Shown here one piece after another: positions 35,433 through 44,102 of a DNA stretch of 64,000 bases (its first letter is position 1; the number at the start of each line of letters is the position of its first letter). This DNA is from Sipunculus nudus. Taxonomy: Eukaryota; Annelida; Sipuncula; Golfingiida; Sipunculidae. Under the pieces are notes generated by a model. That model saw nothing but the letters and a program-made list of their open reading frames with translations. It searched no databases and was not told the DNA's origin. The translations under genes and the position numbers were made by a program. The stretch spans positions 620,001 through 684,000 of the forward strand of contig JAPPUL010000082.1 of assembly GCA_026874595.1 (NCBI GenBank). Reading direction: 5' to 3'.

Positions 35433-36290
35433 TTAAAAGATAGTATTTTCGATTATAAGAGCAGAAAACAAAGTGAAAAGGTAGATGAGAGAGTAAAGGA
35501 AGAGATTCTTCTGTAGGCTTCTGGACATATCTTTTAAGACATTGTACGATTTTAAAATTAAAATAGTGTTTAAGATAAGAGATACGATTATATAAAATAC
35601 TCCTTGTGTAATTGCAAATGCTAGGGTGAATATGACAAGGATTATGGTATATATGAAAATAATTTTAAGAGTATCGTGTTGATTTTTTATTACAGGTAAC
35701 ATAGGCAGACCTGATATTTTGTAATCTTCTTTAAAATAAAGCGCAAGTATCCAAAAGTGGGGAGGAGTCCAAAGAAAAATTATAAAGAACAAAGCCCATG
35801 GGACAATATCCATTACATCTCCTCTAACAGCAGCCCAAACGATTACAGGTGGCATAGAACCTGCAATCCCGCCTATGACTATATTCTGAGGGGTATTAGG
35901 CTTTAGATACAAGGTATAGAAGAGGCTATAAAATAGTATGGTAGCAAGAGACAGAAAAGCGCTTAGCAAATTGAAAACATAACCAAAGATAAAAACACCA
36001 ATTAAACCTATAGAAATAGAAAAAGCTAGCGCCGAACTGGGGGTTATAATGCCCATAGGTAGGGGACGTCGTTTATTAGTTCTTGACATTTTAGCATCAA
36101 TATGACGTTCAAAGTATTGATTTAAAGCGTTTGCACAGCCTCCCGTTAGGTAAAGAGCAAATAGTATTAAAACAGAGAGTAAAAGATTATTTTTTAAAAA
36201 CTCCCCCTCTACAAATAACGCAGTAAGTCCACTAAATACTATAAGCAACATAATACGTGGCTTTGTAAGCTCAATATAATGTGCGATCAT
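35433..36290 (-). CDS. ctaB: Protohaem IX farnesyltransferase (haem O synthase)
   Basis: This 285-residue membrane prenyltransferase of the UbiA superfamily adds a farnesyl group to haem B to make haem O for terminal oxidases. The first aspartate-rich motif NQYFERHIDAKMSRTNKRRPLP (N57, D65) and the second loop ALYFKEDYKISGLPML are conserved, and about nine hydrophobic helices follow. No oxidase genes are adjacent. Its first 45 codons, its leader and the end of dxs are duplicated just upstream (see 36174-36795). The ATG at 36290 has no strong ribosome site. It converges with pyrC', 29 bases away. Haem O production implies aerobic or microaerobic respiration. Confidence 0.94.
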   Translation of the reverse strand: MIAHYIELTKPRIMLLIVFSGLTALFVEGEFLKNNLLLSVLILFALYLTGGCANALNQYFERHIDAKMSRTNKRRPLPMGIITPSSALAFSISIGLIGVFIFGYVFNLLSAFLSLATILFYSLFYTLYLKPNTPQNIVIGGIAGSMPPVIVWAAVRGDVMDIVPWALFFIIFLWTPPHFWILALYFKEDYKISGLPMLPVIKNQHDTLKIIFIYTIILVIFTLAFAITQGVFYIIVSLILNTILILKSYNVLKDMSRSLQKNLFLYSLIYLFTLFSALIIENTIF

Positions 36291-36795
36291 AACTTTTTTG
36301 ATAAGTCCTTTATAAATAGCTCTTTATAAAAAAAAAGCTAACGAATCAAATAACAAAGACAAATAACGAATACAAATAACAAAGACAAACCAAAGACAAA
36401 CCAAGATTAAGCATAATTTATTTATCTAAATATTTCTGTTTCTTTTTGTATGAGCTTCTTAGTTAATGTAATTATCCCATAAACTAGTATTAAAATAGAG
36501 AGTATAGAGAGTAAAAGATTATTTTTTAAAAACTCCCCCTCTACAAATAACGCAGTAAGTCCACTAAATACTATAAGCAACATAATACGTGGCTTTGTAA
36601 GCTCAATATAATGTGCGATCATAACTTTTTTGATAAGTCCTTTATAAATAGCTCTTTATAAAAAAAAAGCTAACGAATCAAATAACAAAGACAAATAACG
36701 AATACAAATAACAAAGACAAACCAAAGACAAACCAAGATTAAGCATAATTTATTTATCTAAATATTTCTGTTTCTTTTTGTATGAGCTTCTTAGT
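36174..36795. repeat. 332-bp tandem duplication across ctaB 5' end and dxs 3' end
   Basis: A 290-bp core at 36174-36463 recurs without a visible mismatch at 36506-36795 (offset 332). Each copy contains, in minus-strand order, the last codons of dxs, the spacer, and the first about 40 codons of ctaB. The left copy serves the real ctaB and the right copy the real dxs. Around the inner junction (about 36464-36505) the copies differ from their parents by several substitutions and a 9-bp insertion. This is a head-to-tail duplication with no insertion sequence or terminal repeat at its edges. Confidence 0.9.
36422..36622 (-). pseudogene. Chimeric ORF: CtaB N-terminus fused in frame to Dxs C-terminus
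   Basis: The 66-residue frame starts with the first 39 residues of CtaB, continues with a hydrophobic junction (ILSILILVYGIIT) and ends with the last 14 residues of Dxs (LTKKLIQKETEIFR). The frames of both parents are kept. It has the same upstream sequence as ctaB, so it is probably transcribed and translated as much as ctaB is. It lacks all catalytic residues of either enzyme. It is most likely a by-product of the tandem duplication; a small membrane peptide role is possible but unsupported. Confidence 0.75.
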
Positions 36796-38721
36796 CAGTT
36801 CAACTATCCCTTCAACATCCAAATTAAGCTCCTTTAGAATCTGTTGTCTTTTTCCATGTGGTACAAACTTATCCGGTACCCCATGTATATATAGATTAAA
36901 TGATGCTTTACTAATTTTATTTGCTTCCTCTAAAAAACATGACCCAAACCCGCCAATAATACTATGATCTTCAACTGTAATAATATATGAATTGTGTTCA
37001 AGAGCGTAACTTACAAGTTTAGTATCTATGGGCTTTGCAAAGCGTGGGTTTATTACAGTTGCATTTATATTCATATCAGCAAGAATATCAGCCGCTAAAA
37101 GGCATACTAAAGACATAGGACCATACCCAACAAGTACAATATCACAACCATGTCTTAAAACCTCGCCTTTCCCAAACTCTATCTCATCTGCAGTGCTTTG
37201 GTTATAATCTTTTGGTGCTATGGTCTTATCTCGAGGAAATCTTATGCTTGTTGGATATTTATTTAAGCGTAATGTATATTCAAGCATAGCCTTAAGTTCA
37301 AGTCCGTCCTTTGGTGACATTAATACCATATTAGGCATGCACCGCAAAAAACTAATGTCAAATACCCCAGCATGTGTTGCCCCATCCTCACCTACAACTC
37401 CTGCCCTGTCTGTTGCAAGTAATACAGGACGTGCATTTAAGCATACCTCTTGAAAGATTTGGTCATATGCCCTTTGCGTGAATGTCGAATATATTGCACA
37501 TACAGGCTTAAGGCCAGCTGAACTTTGTCCGGCGGCAAGTCCGAGTGCATGTTGTTCGCATATTGCAACATCAAAAAAACGGTCTGGATAATGTTCCTTA
37601 AACTTAGAAAGCCCTGTACCTCCTGGCATTGCTGCTGTTATCCCTATAACTTTTAAATCTTTTTTGGCAATCGCAACTAAACTATCTGCAAAAACATTTG
37701 TAAATGCTACCTTCTCTATGCTCTCCTCTACACTTTGCTTTATGCTTTTGTTTTGTTCAATTTCTTTTTTGGTAGTTTCTAACTTATTTTCTTTTACTGC
37801 TTCTTTTACTTGAGGAGGGGCTATGCCATGAAACTTTTCCGGATTGTTCATTGCATCTTTATGTCCATTGCCTTTGTTTGTTATTATATGTAAGAGTACA
37901 GGCTTTTTAAAATTCTTTACTAATTTCAAGCTATCAATTAATAAAGATATATCATGTCCATCAAACGGTCCAAAATATTCAAAGTCAAGAGCCGTGAAAA
38001 AACGTCCATCTACTCCTACCTGGCGTTTTATTGCGGTTGCCAAGTTATCCAAGGCCTCCTTAACGGATTCTCCAAGCTTGGGAATCTTTGTTACCAAAGA
38101 CTTTATTTCCTCTCGCGCCTCTTGATAACAGTTTGATAATCTTATTTTATTTAAATATTTGGCAAAGGAGCCCGTTGATTGCGATATTGACATCCCATTG
38201 TCATTTAATATAACTATTAGATTTTCGTTTAGATGTCCTGCATGATTTAATGCTTCGAAGGACATACCTGCACTTAAAGCTGCATCTCCTACTAAAGCTA
38301 TTGTCTTTCCTCCCATACTACTAAGTCTTTTGCCTGACGCTATCCCAAGACTTAAGGATAGGGCGGTCCCTGCATGCCCCAATAAAAAAGTGTCTGCTTT
38401 GTTTTCTTTAGGATCTGTAAAACCACAAAGTCCATGTCTTTGTCTTAGCGTATGGAAAATATCTTTTCGCCCTGTTAATATTTTGTGAGGATAGCTTTGG
38501 TGACTTACATCAAATACAATTTTATCATCTGCAAAAAAGTCAAATACATAATGCAGCGCAATGCTAATTTCAATTACACCTAAGTTTGAAGACAAATGTC
38601 CGCCTACTCTAAATACTACATCCTCTATAAAATCACGAATCTCTATACTAAGTAATTCAAGTTCCTGAGTAGATAGCTTTTTAACATCATCTGGTCCTTT
38701 TATTTTCTCTAAATAACTCAT
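36754..38721 (-). CDS. dxs: 1-deoxy-D-xylulose-5-phosphate synthase
   Basis: The 655-residue, thiamine-diphosphate enzyme condenses pyruvate and glyceraldehyde-3-phosphate, the first step of the MEP isoprenoid pathway. It shows the TPP-binding block GDAALSAGMSFEALNHAG...NDNGMSIS near 146-180, the catalytic glutamate in ICEQHALGLAAGQ, DRAGVVGEDGATHAGVFD, and the C-terminal transketolase domain. A lysine/glutamate-rich linker near 310-340 (KENKLETTKKEIEQNK) is longer than usual. Its last codons lie inside the 332-bp duplication. Upstream, AAGGATTTAAGAA is duplicated (38728-38755). ispA ends 70 bases upstream on the same strand, so precursor and chain-building enzymes are probably co-transcribed. 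Confidence 0.95.
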   Translation of the reverse strand: MSYLEKIKGPDDVKKLSTQELELLSIEIRDFIEDVVFRVGGHLSSNLGVIEISIALHYVFDFFADDKIVFDVSHQSYPHKILTGRKDIFHTLRQRHGLCGFTDPKENKADTFLLGHAGTALSLSLGIASGKRLSSMGGKTIALVGDAALSAGMSFEALNHAGHLNENLIVILNDNGMSISQSTGSFAKYLNKIRLSNCYQEAREEIKSLVTKIPKLGESVKEALDNLATAIKRQVGVDGRFFTALDFEYFGPFDGHDISLLIDSLKLVKNFKKPVLLHIITNKGNGHKDAMNNPEKFHGIAPPQVKEAVKENKLETTKKEIEQNKSIKQSVEESIEKVAFTNVFADSLVAIAKKDLKVIGITAAMPGGTGLSKFKEHYPDRFFDVAICEQHALGLAAGQSSAGLKPVCAIYSTFTQRAYDQIFQEVCLNARPVLLATDRAGVVGEDGATHAGVFDISFLRCMPNMVLMSPKDGLELKAMLEYTLRLNKYPTSIRFPRDKTIAPKDYNQSTADEIEFGKGEVLRHGCDIVLVGYGPMSLVCLLAADILADMNINATVINPRFAKPIDTKLVSYALEHNSYIITVEDHSIIGGFGSCFLEEANKISKASFNLYIHGVPDKFVPHGKRQQILKELNLDVEGIVELTKKLIQKETEIFR

Positions 38722-38791
38722 CTTTTCTTAAATCCTTATTCTTAAATCCTTATAAATTTTCCCTACCGCCTCTCCTTAAGTAGGACTCAGG

Positions 38792-39720
38792 TTAACTTTT
38801 CCTCAAAAACATTATATCAAGCATATCTTTTAACTCTTCATTATTCTTATAACTTCCTATTAAATCTTTGCTCTGTTCAAATAGCTTGCCAGCACGTGCT
38901 TTTGATTCTTCAAGCCCATAATAGGCGGGATAGGTAAGCTTGTTCATAGCCGCATCCTTACCTTCACGCTTGCCAAGTTCTTTTAAATTCCCCTCTACAT
39001 CAAGTATGTCATCCACTATCTGAAACCCAAGTCCTATCTTATCACCCAAAAGCCCAAGCCTTTTTATATCTTCCTCATCACCACCACCGCATAAGGCTCC
39101 TACTAAAACTGAAGCTCGTATTAATGCTCCCGTCTTCTTCTTATGGATATATTCAAGCCGTATCTCAAGATCTGACATCTTCTCATTCTCATCTTTATGA
39201 ATGTTTGTTTTGCCTTCCTTTGCCTTTGCATCCGTCATAAGTACATCTTGAACCTGGCCCCCTACCATCCCGTCTATTCCAGAAGCCTTACTTACCTCAC
39301 GTATCAATTTCAATATTAGTTTACTTTCTTGTCCTCCTCTTGTTAGCCAGTCAAAAGCAAGTGTTAAAAGTCCATCCCCTGCCAGTAGAGCAATCGCCTC
39401 GCCATAACGCTTATGGCAACTCTCTTTCCCTCGTCTGTAATCATCATTATCTATTGCTGGCAGGTCATCATGTATTAACGAATAGGTATGTATTAGCTCA
39501 ATCGCACAGGCAGGATAGTATATCCCAGATTCATCACCACAGAGCATCTTCTTTACCAATATACTTAATATCGGTCGTATCCTTTTGCCCCCTGCAAACA
39601 CGCTGTAACGTATCGCATCTAGTAACTCTTTGTTATATCCTTCCGCACTCGGCAAAGGTAAATGCTTATTCAAAAAGAAATCTATCTCTTTTTTTTTACC
39701 TCTAATAACTCCTTATTCAT
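38792..39720 (-). CDS. ispA: Polyprenyl (farnesyl/geranyl) diphosphate synthase, apparent frameshift at an A9 run
   Basis: The main frame (39673 down) encodes the trans-prenyltransferase core. YSVFAGGKRIRPIL, the first Asp motif IHDDLPAIDNDD, GDGLLTLAFDWL and the second motif FQIVDDILD identify an IspA-type synthase. The open frame would have to start at TTG 39673, losing the usual N-terminal helix. However, an ATG at 39720 with GAGG six bases upstream opens a frame (MNKELLEVKK) that meets the core frame exactly if the run of nine A (plus-strand T9, 39689-39697) is read as ten. The joined sequence (...KKKEIDFFLNKHLPLP) looks like a natural IspA N-terminus. So either slippage at the tract makes the enzyme or the A run is one short in the sequence. 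It lies upstream of dxs in a likely isoprenoid operon. Confidence 0.85.
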
Positions 39721-39864
39721 CTATAGCCTCTATAAAAATCCTATGTGAAAATACTCTTTAATAATCTCTCATACTAGCATCAGTCTTCCATACCCTTCCC
39801 CCATTAAAAGATAATAATTTTTATCTCCGTTTCCTTTTATATTTCTTTTATGTCTTTATCTTTT

Positions 39865-40734
39865 TTATGTACTTTGACCTTTTAAAGATAATTTTACTAT
39901 GTCCTCAAGCTCCTCTACGTTTATATATGTATCTTGGCAGGGCCCGTTTGGCCTTATGTTGGGAATCCCGTATACTGGAAGTTTAGCTCCAACGTCTTTT
40001 ATCCCGCTGACTAAATCCCTCTCGCAGGCAACTCCTATTATTTCACTCGGCCGGTATTCTTTTACTTTCTTACGTGCAACCTCCCCCCCTCCACATATTG
40101 CAAGTTCGACGTTGTGTTCCTTGCTTATCCGTTTTATGTTTTCGTAATTGTCTTTCGTCAGGCACCTAGGCAGCAATATCAAAAGTCTCTTGCTTTGCCC
40201 TCGGCTTTTATGCCCTTGTAAATATAACTTGTTTGTTACCTTCACAAACGAATTCCCAAGCCGGTCCTTATTATAGTTAAATAGTTTTCCAATAGCAAAT
40301 ACTTTATCTAATATATAGTTTAGGACTTTTAAATTAACTTTCCATCTTGAGGAGATATTTGTTTTTGTATAACTAGCTAGTAATAAAAGCAGATAATTTG
40401 TTAATAGGTATAGGGCAACTAATATAAAGCCTATGAAGAATATTAAAGATATATTCTCGCCAAGTTCATTAAGTCTTGGCTCGATTAAATAATATACTGT
40501 ATAGCTTATCCCTATAAATATAAGTACTGCTATAAATGCGAAAAACAAAAATGTATGTTTTGGTGTGTCAACTCTAGCATTTACAGCTCCATCCCATGAA
40601 GCCCACTCAGTGCCAAGCTTCCTAACCCGCTCACCACCTCCTTCGCCCTCTTTCCCTTTTAGCTTTTGGTTTTTATCTATTTTTAATTCTGTCTTTTCTT
40701 TGTTCACGATGTTACCCTCATATGTTACCCCCAT
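39865..40734 (-). CDS. DUF116 membrane protein with four conserved cysteines
   Basis: The protein has two N-terminal transmembrane helices (HTFLFFAFIAVLIFIGISYTVYYLI and ISLIFFIGFILVALYLLTNYLLLLL) and a soluble C-terminal DUF116 domain with cysteines in LLPRCLTK, AICGGGEV, VACERDL and GPCQDT, likely a metal or Fe-S site. The family's function is unknown. The start is uncertain: ATG at 40734 and GTG at 40707 are in frame and each follows GAGGG by six to seven bases, because both lie in a seven-unit 13-bp repeat that recreates the ribosome site (40709-40798). A short frame from ATG 40721 ends in a TGA overlapping the GTG. It precedes ispA on the same strand with a 144-base gap. Confidence 0.87.
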   Translation of the reverse strand: MGVTYEGNIVNKEKTELKIDKNQKLKGKEGEGGGERVRKLGTEWASWDGAVNARVDTPKHTFLFFAFIAVLIFIGISYTVYYLIEPRLNELGENISLIFFIGFILVALYLLTNYLLLLLASYTKTNISSRWKVNLKVLNYILDKVFAIGKLFNYNKDRLGNSFVKVTNKLYLQGHKSRGQSKRLLILLPRCLTKDNYENIKRISKEHNVELAICGGGEVARKKVKEYRPSEIIGVACERDLVSGIKDVGAKLPVYGIPNIRPNGPCQDTYINVEELEDIVKLSLKGQST

Positions 40735-40798
40735 ATGTTACCCTCATATGTTACCCCCATATGTTACCCTCATATGTTACCCTCATATGTTACCCTCA
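40709..40798 (-). repeat. Seven tandem 13-bp units, each a ribosome site plus ATG
   Basis: Minus-strand units of GAGGGTAACATAT or GGGGGTAACATAT repeat at an exact 13-bp step (plus-strand GTTACCC at 40711, 40724, 40737, 40750, 40763, 40776, 40789). Every junction forms a GAGGG/GGGGG site followed six bases later by an ATG (40721, 40734, 40747, 40760, 40773, 40786), ending with a GTG at 40707. Since 13 is not a multiple of three, the successive ATGs fall in rotating frames, and only 40734 and 40707 open the DUF116 frame. Confidence 0.95.
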
Positions 40799-40963
40799 AT
40801 GCCCGGCTCTTCTCAATTTGCGCCTGTTACTAGAAAAAGTCTTTTGGCTAACTAGCACATTGTTCTTAGTTTTTTTTAATATAAACTGTTTATCCTATAA
40901 ACTGTAAGGTAATAAGATAACAAGCATTTTTATCTAGGTCAACTTTATTAGTTTACTATAGCT

Positions 40964-41521
40964 CTATAGTTTATACCTCCTGCAAACATTATCTAAAGAC
41001 TCATCTAACTTATCTTTCCCTTCACTTTCGTTTAATAATGTGTAGTCTGCAAGCGCTATCGGGCCGCCTTTTTCTATTTTTTCTACCTCTTCAATGTCTC
41101 TTTTATCTACTTCTTCTTCTTTTAATGGGCGACTTTCCCTTTTATATAGCCTTTTGTACCTTAGCTCCTTAGGGCTGTATAACGCTAGTACAAAAAGTTC
41201 CTCTCTATATCTTTGCTTTAAAATCTTATATTCTGACAAACTGTAAAGACCATCTATTATTACCTTTTGACCGGCACTTAATAAATTATCTATCTCCCCT
41301 GAAGACAAAAGTGCATAAGCTCCCATCCCATGTTCTGCTCTTATGCCCTCACGCACTTCCTTCTCGTTTTCAGGCGTTATAGCCTTACCCCTGCGCTTTA
41401 ACTCTTCAAGCGTTAACTTGCCAAAATATACTCGCTTGTACCCTCTGCTCTCAAAATGTTTACTTGCAAGCGATTTACCACTCCCTGCAAGTCCCACCAA
41501 TGCAACAATGTTTTTACTCAT
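40964..41521 (-). CDS. P-loop nucleoside/dephospho-CoA-kinase-like protein
   Basis: A 185-residue P-loop protein with Walker A GLAGSGKS (10-17), a strand-end DG in KVIIDGLYSLSEYK, and a lid-like Arg-rich segment ERLYKRESRPL-type near 125-135 (YKRLYKRESRPLKEEEV). It resembles small kinases of the dephospho-CoA kinase/adenylate kinase superfamily, and such proteins are often annotated only as AAA-family ATPases. The true substrate cannot be named. It begins 26 bases after glyQS on the same strand. The ATG at 41521 follows GGAAGAAAGTGG, acceptable spacing. It is cytoplasmic. Confidence 0.75.
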   Translation of the reverse strand: MSKNIVALVGLAGSGKSLASKHFESRGYKRVYFGKLTLEELKRRGKAITPENEKEVREGIRAEHGMGAYALLSSGEIDNLLSAGQKVIIDGLYSLSEYKILKQRYREELFVLALYSPKELRYKRLYKRESRPLKEEEVDKRDIEEVEKIEKGGPIALADYTLLNESEGKDKLDESLDNVCRRYKL

Positions 41522-41547
41522 AAACCACTTTCTTCCAACAACTAAAG

Positions 41548-42924
41548 TTAAACTAGATTCTCAGCTAGATACTCACTCACCTTATTAAGCTTTATCCTCT
41601 CCTGTCTCATACTGTCTCGCTCCCTTATGGTTATACTCTCATCTTTTAAACTATCATAATCAACCGTTATACAAAATGGTGTGCCTATCTCATCTTGACG
41701 CCTATATAGTTTTCCTATACTGCCTGTGTCGTCATATTGCACTGAATAGCCGCTTTGGCTTAGTGTTTGGCTTAGTCTTTTTGCTGTTTTGACTATTTCT
41801 ACTTCGTTGCGCTTTAATGGTAGTATTCCGGCCTTTATTGGCGAGAGCCGCCTGTTTAACTTCAATATCCGACGTTTGGTAGCTCCTGCCTCTTCCTCTT
41901 TATACGCATCTAGTAAAAAGGTTAGTATCGTTCTGTCTACTCCAAACGAGGGTTCTACTACATACGGTATATATGTTTCATCGCTTTGCGGATCTTTATA
42001 GTGTAATTCCTCTTGCCCGAAAGCCTCATGTTGTCTTAAATCATAATCTCCCCTCGACGCTATACCCTCAAGTTCTCCCCAGCCAAACGGAAACTTATAT
42101 TCTATATCTAGCGTCTTATTTGAATAGTGAGATAACTCCTCCTTGCCATGCTCCCGTAACCTTAAATTATTTTTATCTATTGACAAACTCAAAAACCAAT
42201 TCATAGATTCATTAACCCATTCATCAAAGTATTTTGACTCCTCGTTCGGTTTTACAAAATATTCTATCTCCATTTGTTCAAACTCACGTGTTCTATATGT
42301 GAAATTACCAGGCGTTATCTCATTGCGAAACGCTTTGCCTATTTGGGCTATACCAAACGGAAGTTTCTTTCTACTTGATCTTAAAACATTTTTGAAGTTA
42401 ACAAATATCCCCTGAGCCGTCTCAGGCCTCATGTATAACTCTGTTGTACTCTCTTCTATCACTCCTTGAAACGTTTTGAACATTAAATTGAATTCTCGAC
42501 TCTCCGTTAGTTCCTTATTCCCACAGCTTGGACAGCCGATATCATTATCTTTTAATAGTTTGTTTAACTCGGCGTTTGTTTTCCCTTCAACAGATGTTTT
42601 TAACTTGTTTTCAAGTATATGATCTGCTCTGAAACGCTCTTTACATGATTTGCAGTCAACTAATGGATCATTAAACGATTTAAGATGTCCACTTGCCTCC
42701 CAAACCTTCGGATGTAGCAAAATACCACTGTCAAGACCAACAACATCTTCTCGCCTCTCTACAAAGTGTTTCCACCACTGTTGCTTTACGTTGTTTTTAA
42801 GCTCAACTCCCAATGGCCCGTAGTCCCATGTGTTTGAAAGCCCTCCATATATTTGTGAGCCCGGATATATATATCCACGTTGCTTGCACATTGCAATTAG
42901 CTCTTTTACTTTTACATTATCCAT
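41548..42924 (-). CDS. glyQS: Glycyl-tRNA synthetase (single-chain, alpha2 type)
   Basis: This 458-residue class II synthetase charges tRNA-Gly. It is the homodimeric alpha2 form found in archaea, eukaryotes and some bacteria, not the alpha2beta2 GlyQ/GlyS pair. Visible: RGYIYPGSQIYGG at the start, motif 2 GKAFRNEITPGNFTYRTREFEQMEIEYF around 210-235, motif 3 PSFGVDRTILTFLLDAY, and the anticodon-binding domain at the end. Four cysteines (CKSCKERF and CPSCGNKE near 95-140) suggest a zinc site. I start at ATG 42924 with GAGGG five bases upstream, not at the TTG at 42936. It diverges from dut. Confidence 0.95.
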   Translation of the reverse strand: MDNVKVKELIAMCKQRGYIYPGSQIYGGLSNTWDYGPLGVELKNNVKQQWWKHFVERREDVVGLDSGILLHPKVWEASGHLKSFNDPLVDCKSCKERFRADHILENKLKTSVEGKTNAELNKLLKDNDIGCPSCGNKELTESREFNLMFKTFQGVIEESTTELYMRPETAQGIFVNFKNVLRSSRKKLPFGIAQIGKAFRNEITPGNFTYRTREFEQMEIEYFVKPNEESKYFDEWVNESMNWFLSLSIDKNNLRLREHGKEELSHYSNKTLDIEYKFPFGWGELEGIASRGDYDLRQHEAFGQEELHYKDPQSDETYIPYVVEPSFGVDRTILTFLLDAYKEEEAGATKRRILKLNRRLSPIKAGILPLKRNEVEIVKTAKRLSQTLSQSGYSVQYDDTGSIGKLYRRQDEIGTPFCITVDYDSLKDESITIRERDSMRQERIKLNKVSEYLAENLV

Positions 42925-43029
42925 TTTCACCCTCAATACTTATTTTTTTAAATATTATAATATTTATAATATTTTTATAGCTACTTTTTGTTCTTTATAA
43001 TATTTTATTGTTTTTATAGGATATATAAG

Positions 43030-43482
43030 ATGGACATAACCGTTAACTTTATTAAGCTTAAAAGTAATGCTATACCTCCCAAATATGCTACTTTAGGTTC
43101 TTGTGGTTTAGACCTTTTTGCTCTAACTTTAAATTCTAAAGATTTAGTCTTAAACCCAGGACAAAGTGAGATAATAAATACTGGTATTGCTTTGGAAATA
43201 CCAGCCGGTTTTGAAGGACAGGTTAGACCAAGAAGCGGTATTGCCTTTCATTACAACGTTACAGTTTTAAATGCACCAGGGACCATTGATTCTGACTATC
43301 GGGGAGAGATTAAAGTCATTTTAATAAATCTAGGCGATAACCCTTTTATTATTAAGCACCATATGAGAATCGCTCAGCTTGTTATTGCACCTGTTGCCAG
43401 AGTGAACCTGCTTGAACAAAAGAATCTCTCATCATTAACCAAAAGAGGAGCTCATGGTTTTGGCAGTACGGGATATATTTAA
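43030..43482 (+). CDS. dut: dUTP pyrophosphatase
   Basis: The 150-residue trimeric dUTPase cleaves dUTP to dUMP and diphosphate, keeping uracil out of DNA and supplying thymidylate synthesis. All five motifs are visible: LGSCGLDLFA, PRSGIAFHYNVTVLNAPGTIDSDYRGEI (motifs 2-3), RIAQLVIAPV (4) and RGAHGFGSTGYI (5), where His replaces the common Gly in the last motif. The open frame extends to a TTG at 42988, but the ATG at 43030, eight bases after AGGA, gives the normal family N-terminus (MDITVNFIKLK). It is the only plus-strand gene in a long minus-strand block and has pyrimidine-rich codons. Confidence 0.95.
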   Translation: MDITVNFIKLKSNAIPPKYATLGSCGLDLFALTLNSKDLVLNPGQSEIINTGIALEIPAGFEGQVRPRSGIAFHYNVTVLNAPGTIDSDYRGEIKVILINLGDNPFIIKHHMRIAQLVIAPVARVNLLEQKNLSSLTKRGAHGFGSTGYI

Positions 43483-43556
43483 AACGTTTTGGGAGATGAT
43501 GAAGATGCTAATAGTAGATTTATATAAAAGTATATAAAAGTAGATTAATATATTTT

Positions 43557-44102
43557 CTAATTTCTTGTTAATATGTTAAATAGTTTATATGCCTCGGCTG
43601 TGTTCCAGTATATGCCACCGGACTTGTGTGCTATTATATAGCCTTTAGGGTCTATTATGAAGGTTTGTGGGATTGAAGTTACTCCGTATTTCTCTTCGGA
43701 ACCCGCACTATTTGCTATCTCAAAACTATAGTTATTTAAGTCTTGAAAGTCTTTTAATATGTCTTCATTTTCGTAGCTTACTGCAAGCATTGCAAATCTG
43801 CGCTTCTTTAACTTCTTGTTTAAATCATCCATTGACGGCATCTCTTCTCGGCAAGGTGGACACCATGTTGCCCAGAAATTTAAAAAGACGACCTTTCCCC
43901 TATATGATTTTAGACTCACCTTCTGTCCAGTTGATATCTTTGTCATTATGAAATTGGGTGCTTCTATCTTTTCTTTCACTCGGGTTATTCTCATCGTGTC
44001 TAATAGCTTTTGTATACTTTGATTTGAGCCATGACTTGTTACTGATACGTTTCCAAGAGCAAGTATTGCAAGCAACAGTAATATTATAGTTCTGCTTTTC
44101 AT
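43557..44102 (-). CDS. TlpA/ResA-like thiol-disulfide oxidoreductase
   Basis: This 181-residue protein has an N-terminal signal/anchor (TIILLLLAILALGNVSVTS) and a thioredoxin-like domain with the redox pair C81-x-x-C84 in FWATWCPPCREEMPS and the cis-proline region VTSIPQTFIID. TlpA/ResA proteins reduce disulfides in the periplasm, often for cytochrome c maturation. No cytochrome-biogenesis gene is adjacent. It lies downstream of the secreted LamG gene on the same strand across an 800-base region made of tandem repeats, so it probably has its own promoter near 44110-44200. Confidence 0.9.
   Translation of the reverse strand: MKSRTIILLLLAILALGNVSVTSHGSNQSIQKLLDTMRITRVKEKIEAPNFIMTKISTGQKVSLKSYRGKVVFLNFWATWCPPCREEMPSMDDLNKKLKKRRFAMLAVSYENEDILKDFQDLNNYSFEIANSAGSEEKYGVTSIPQTFIIDPKGYIIAHKSGGIYWNTAEAYKLFNILTRN

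Noticed and set aside
36291-36753. A tRNA or structured RNA in the ctaB-dxs spacer
   Set aside because: No cloverleaf or T-loop sequence is seen; the stretch is explained by the duplication.
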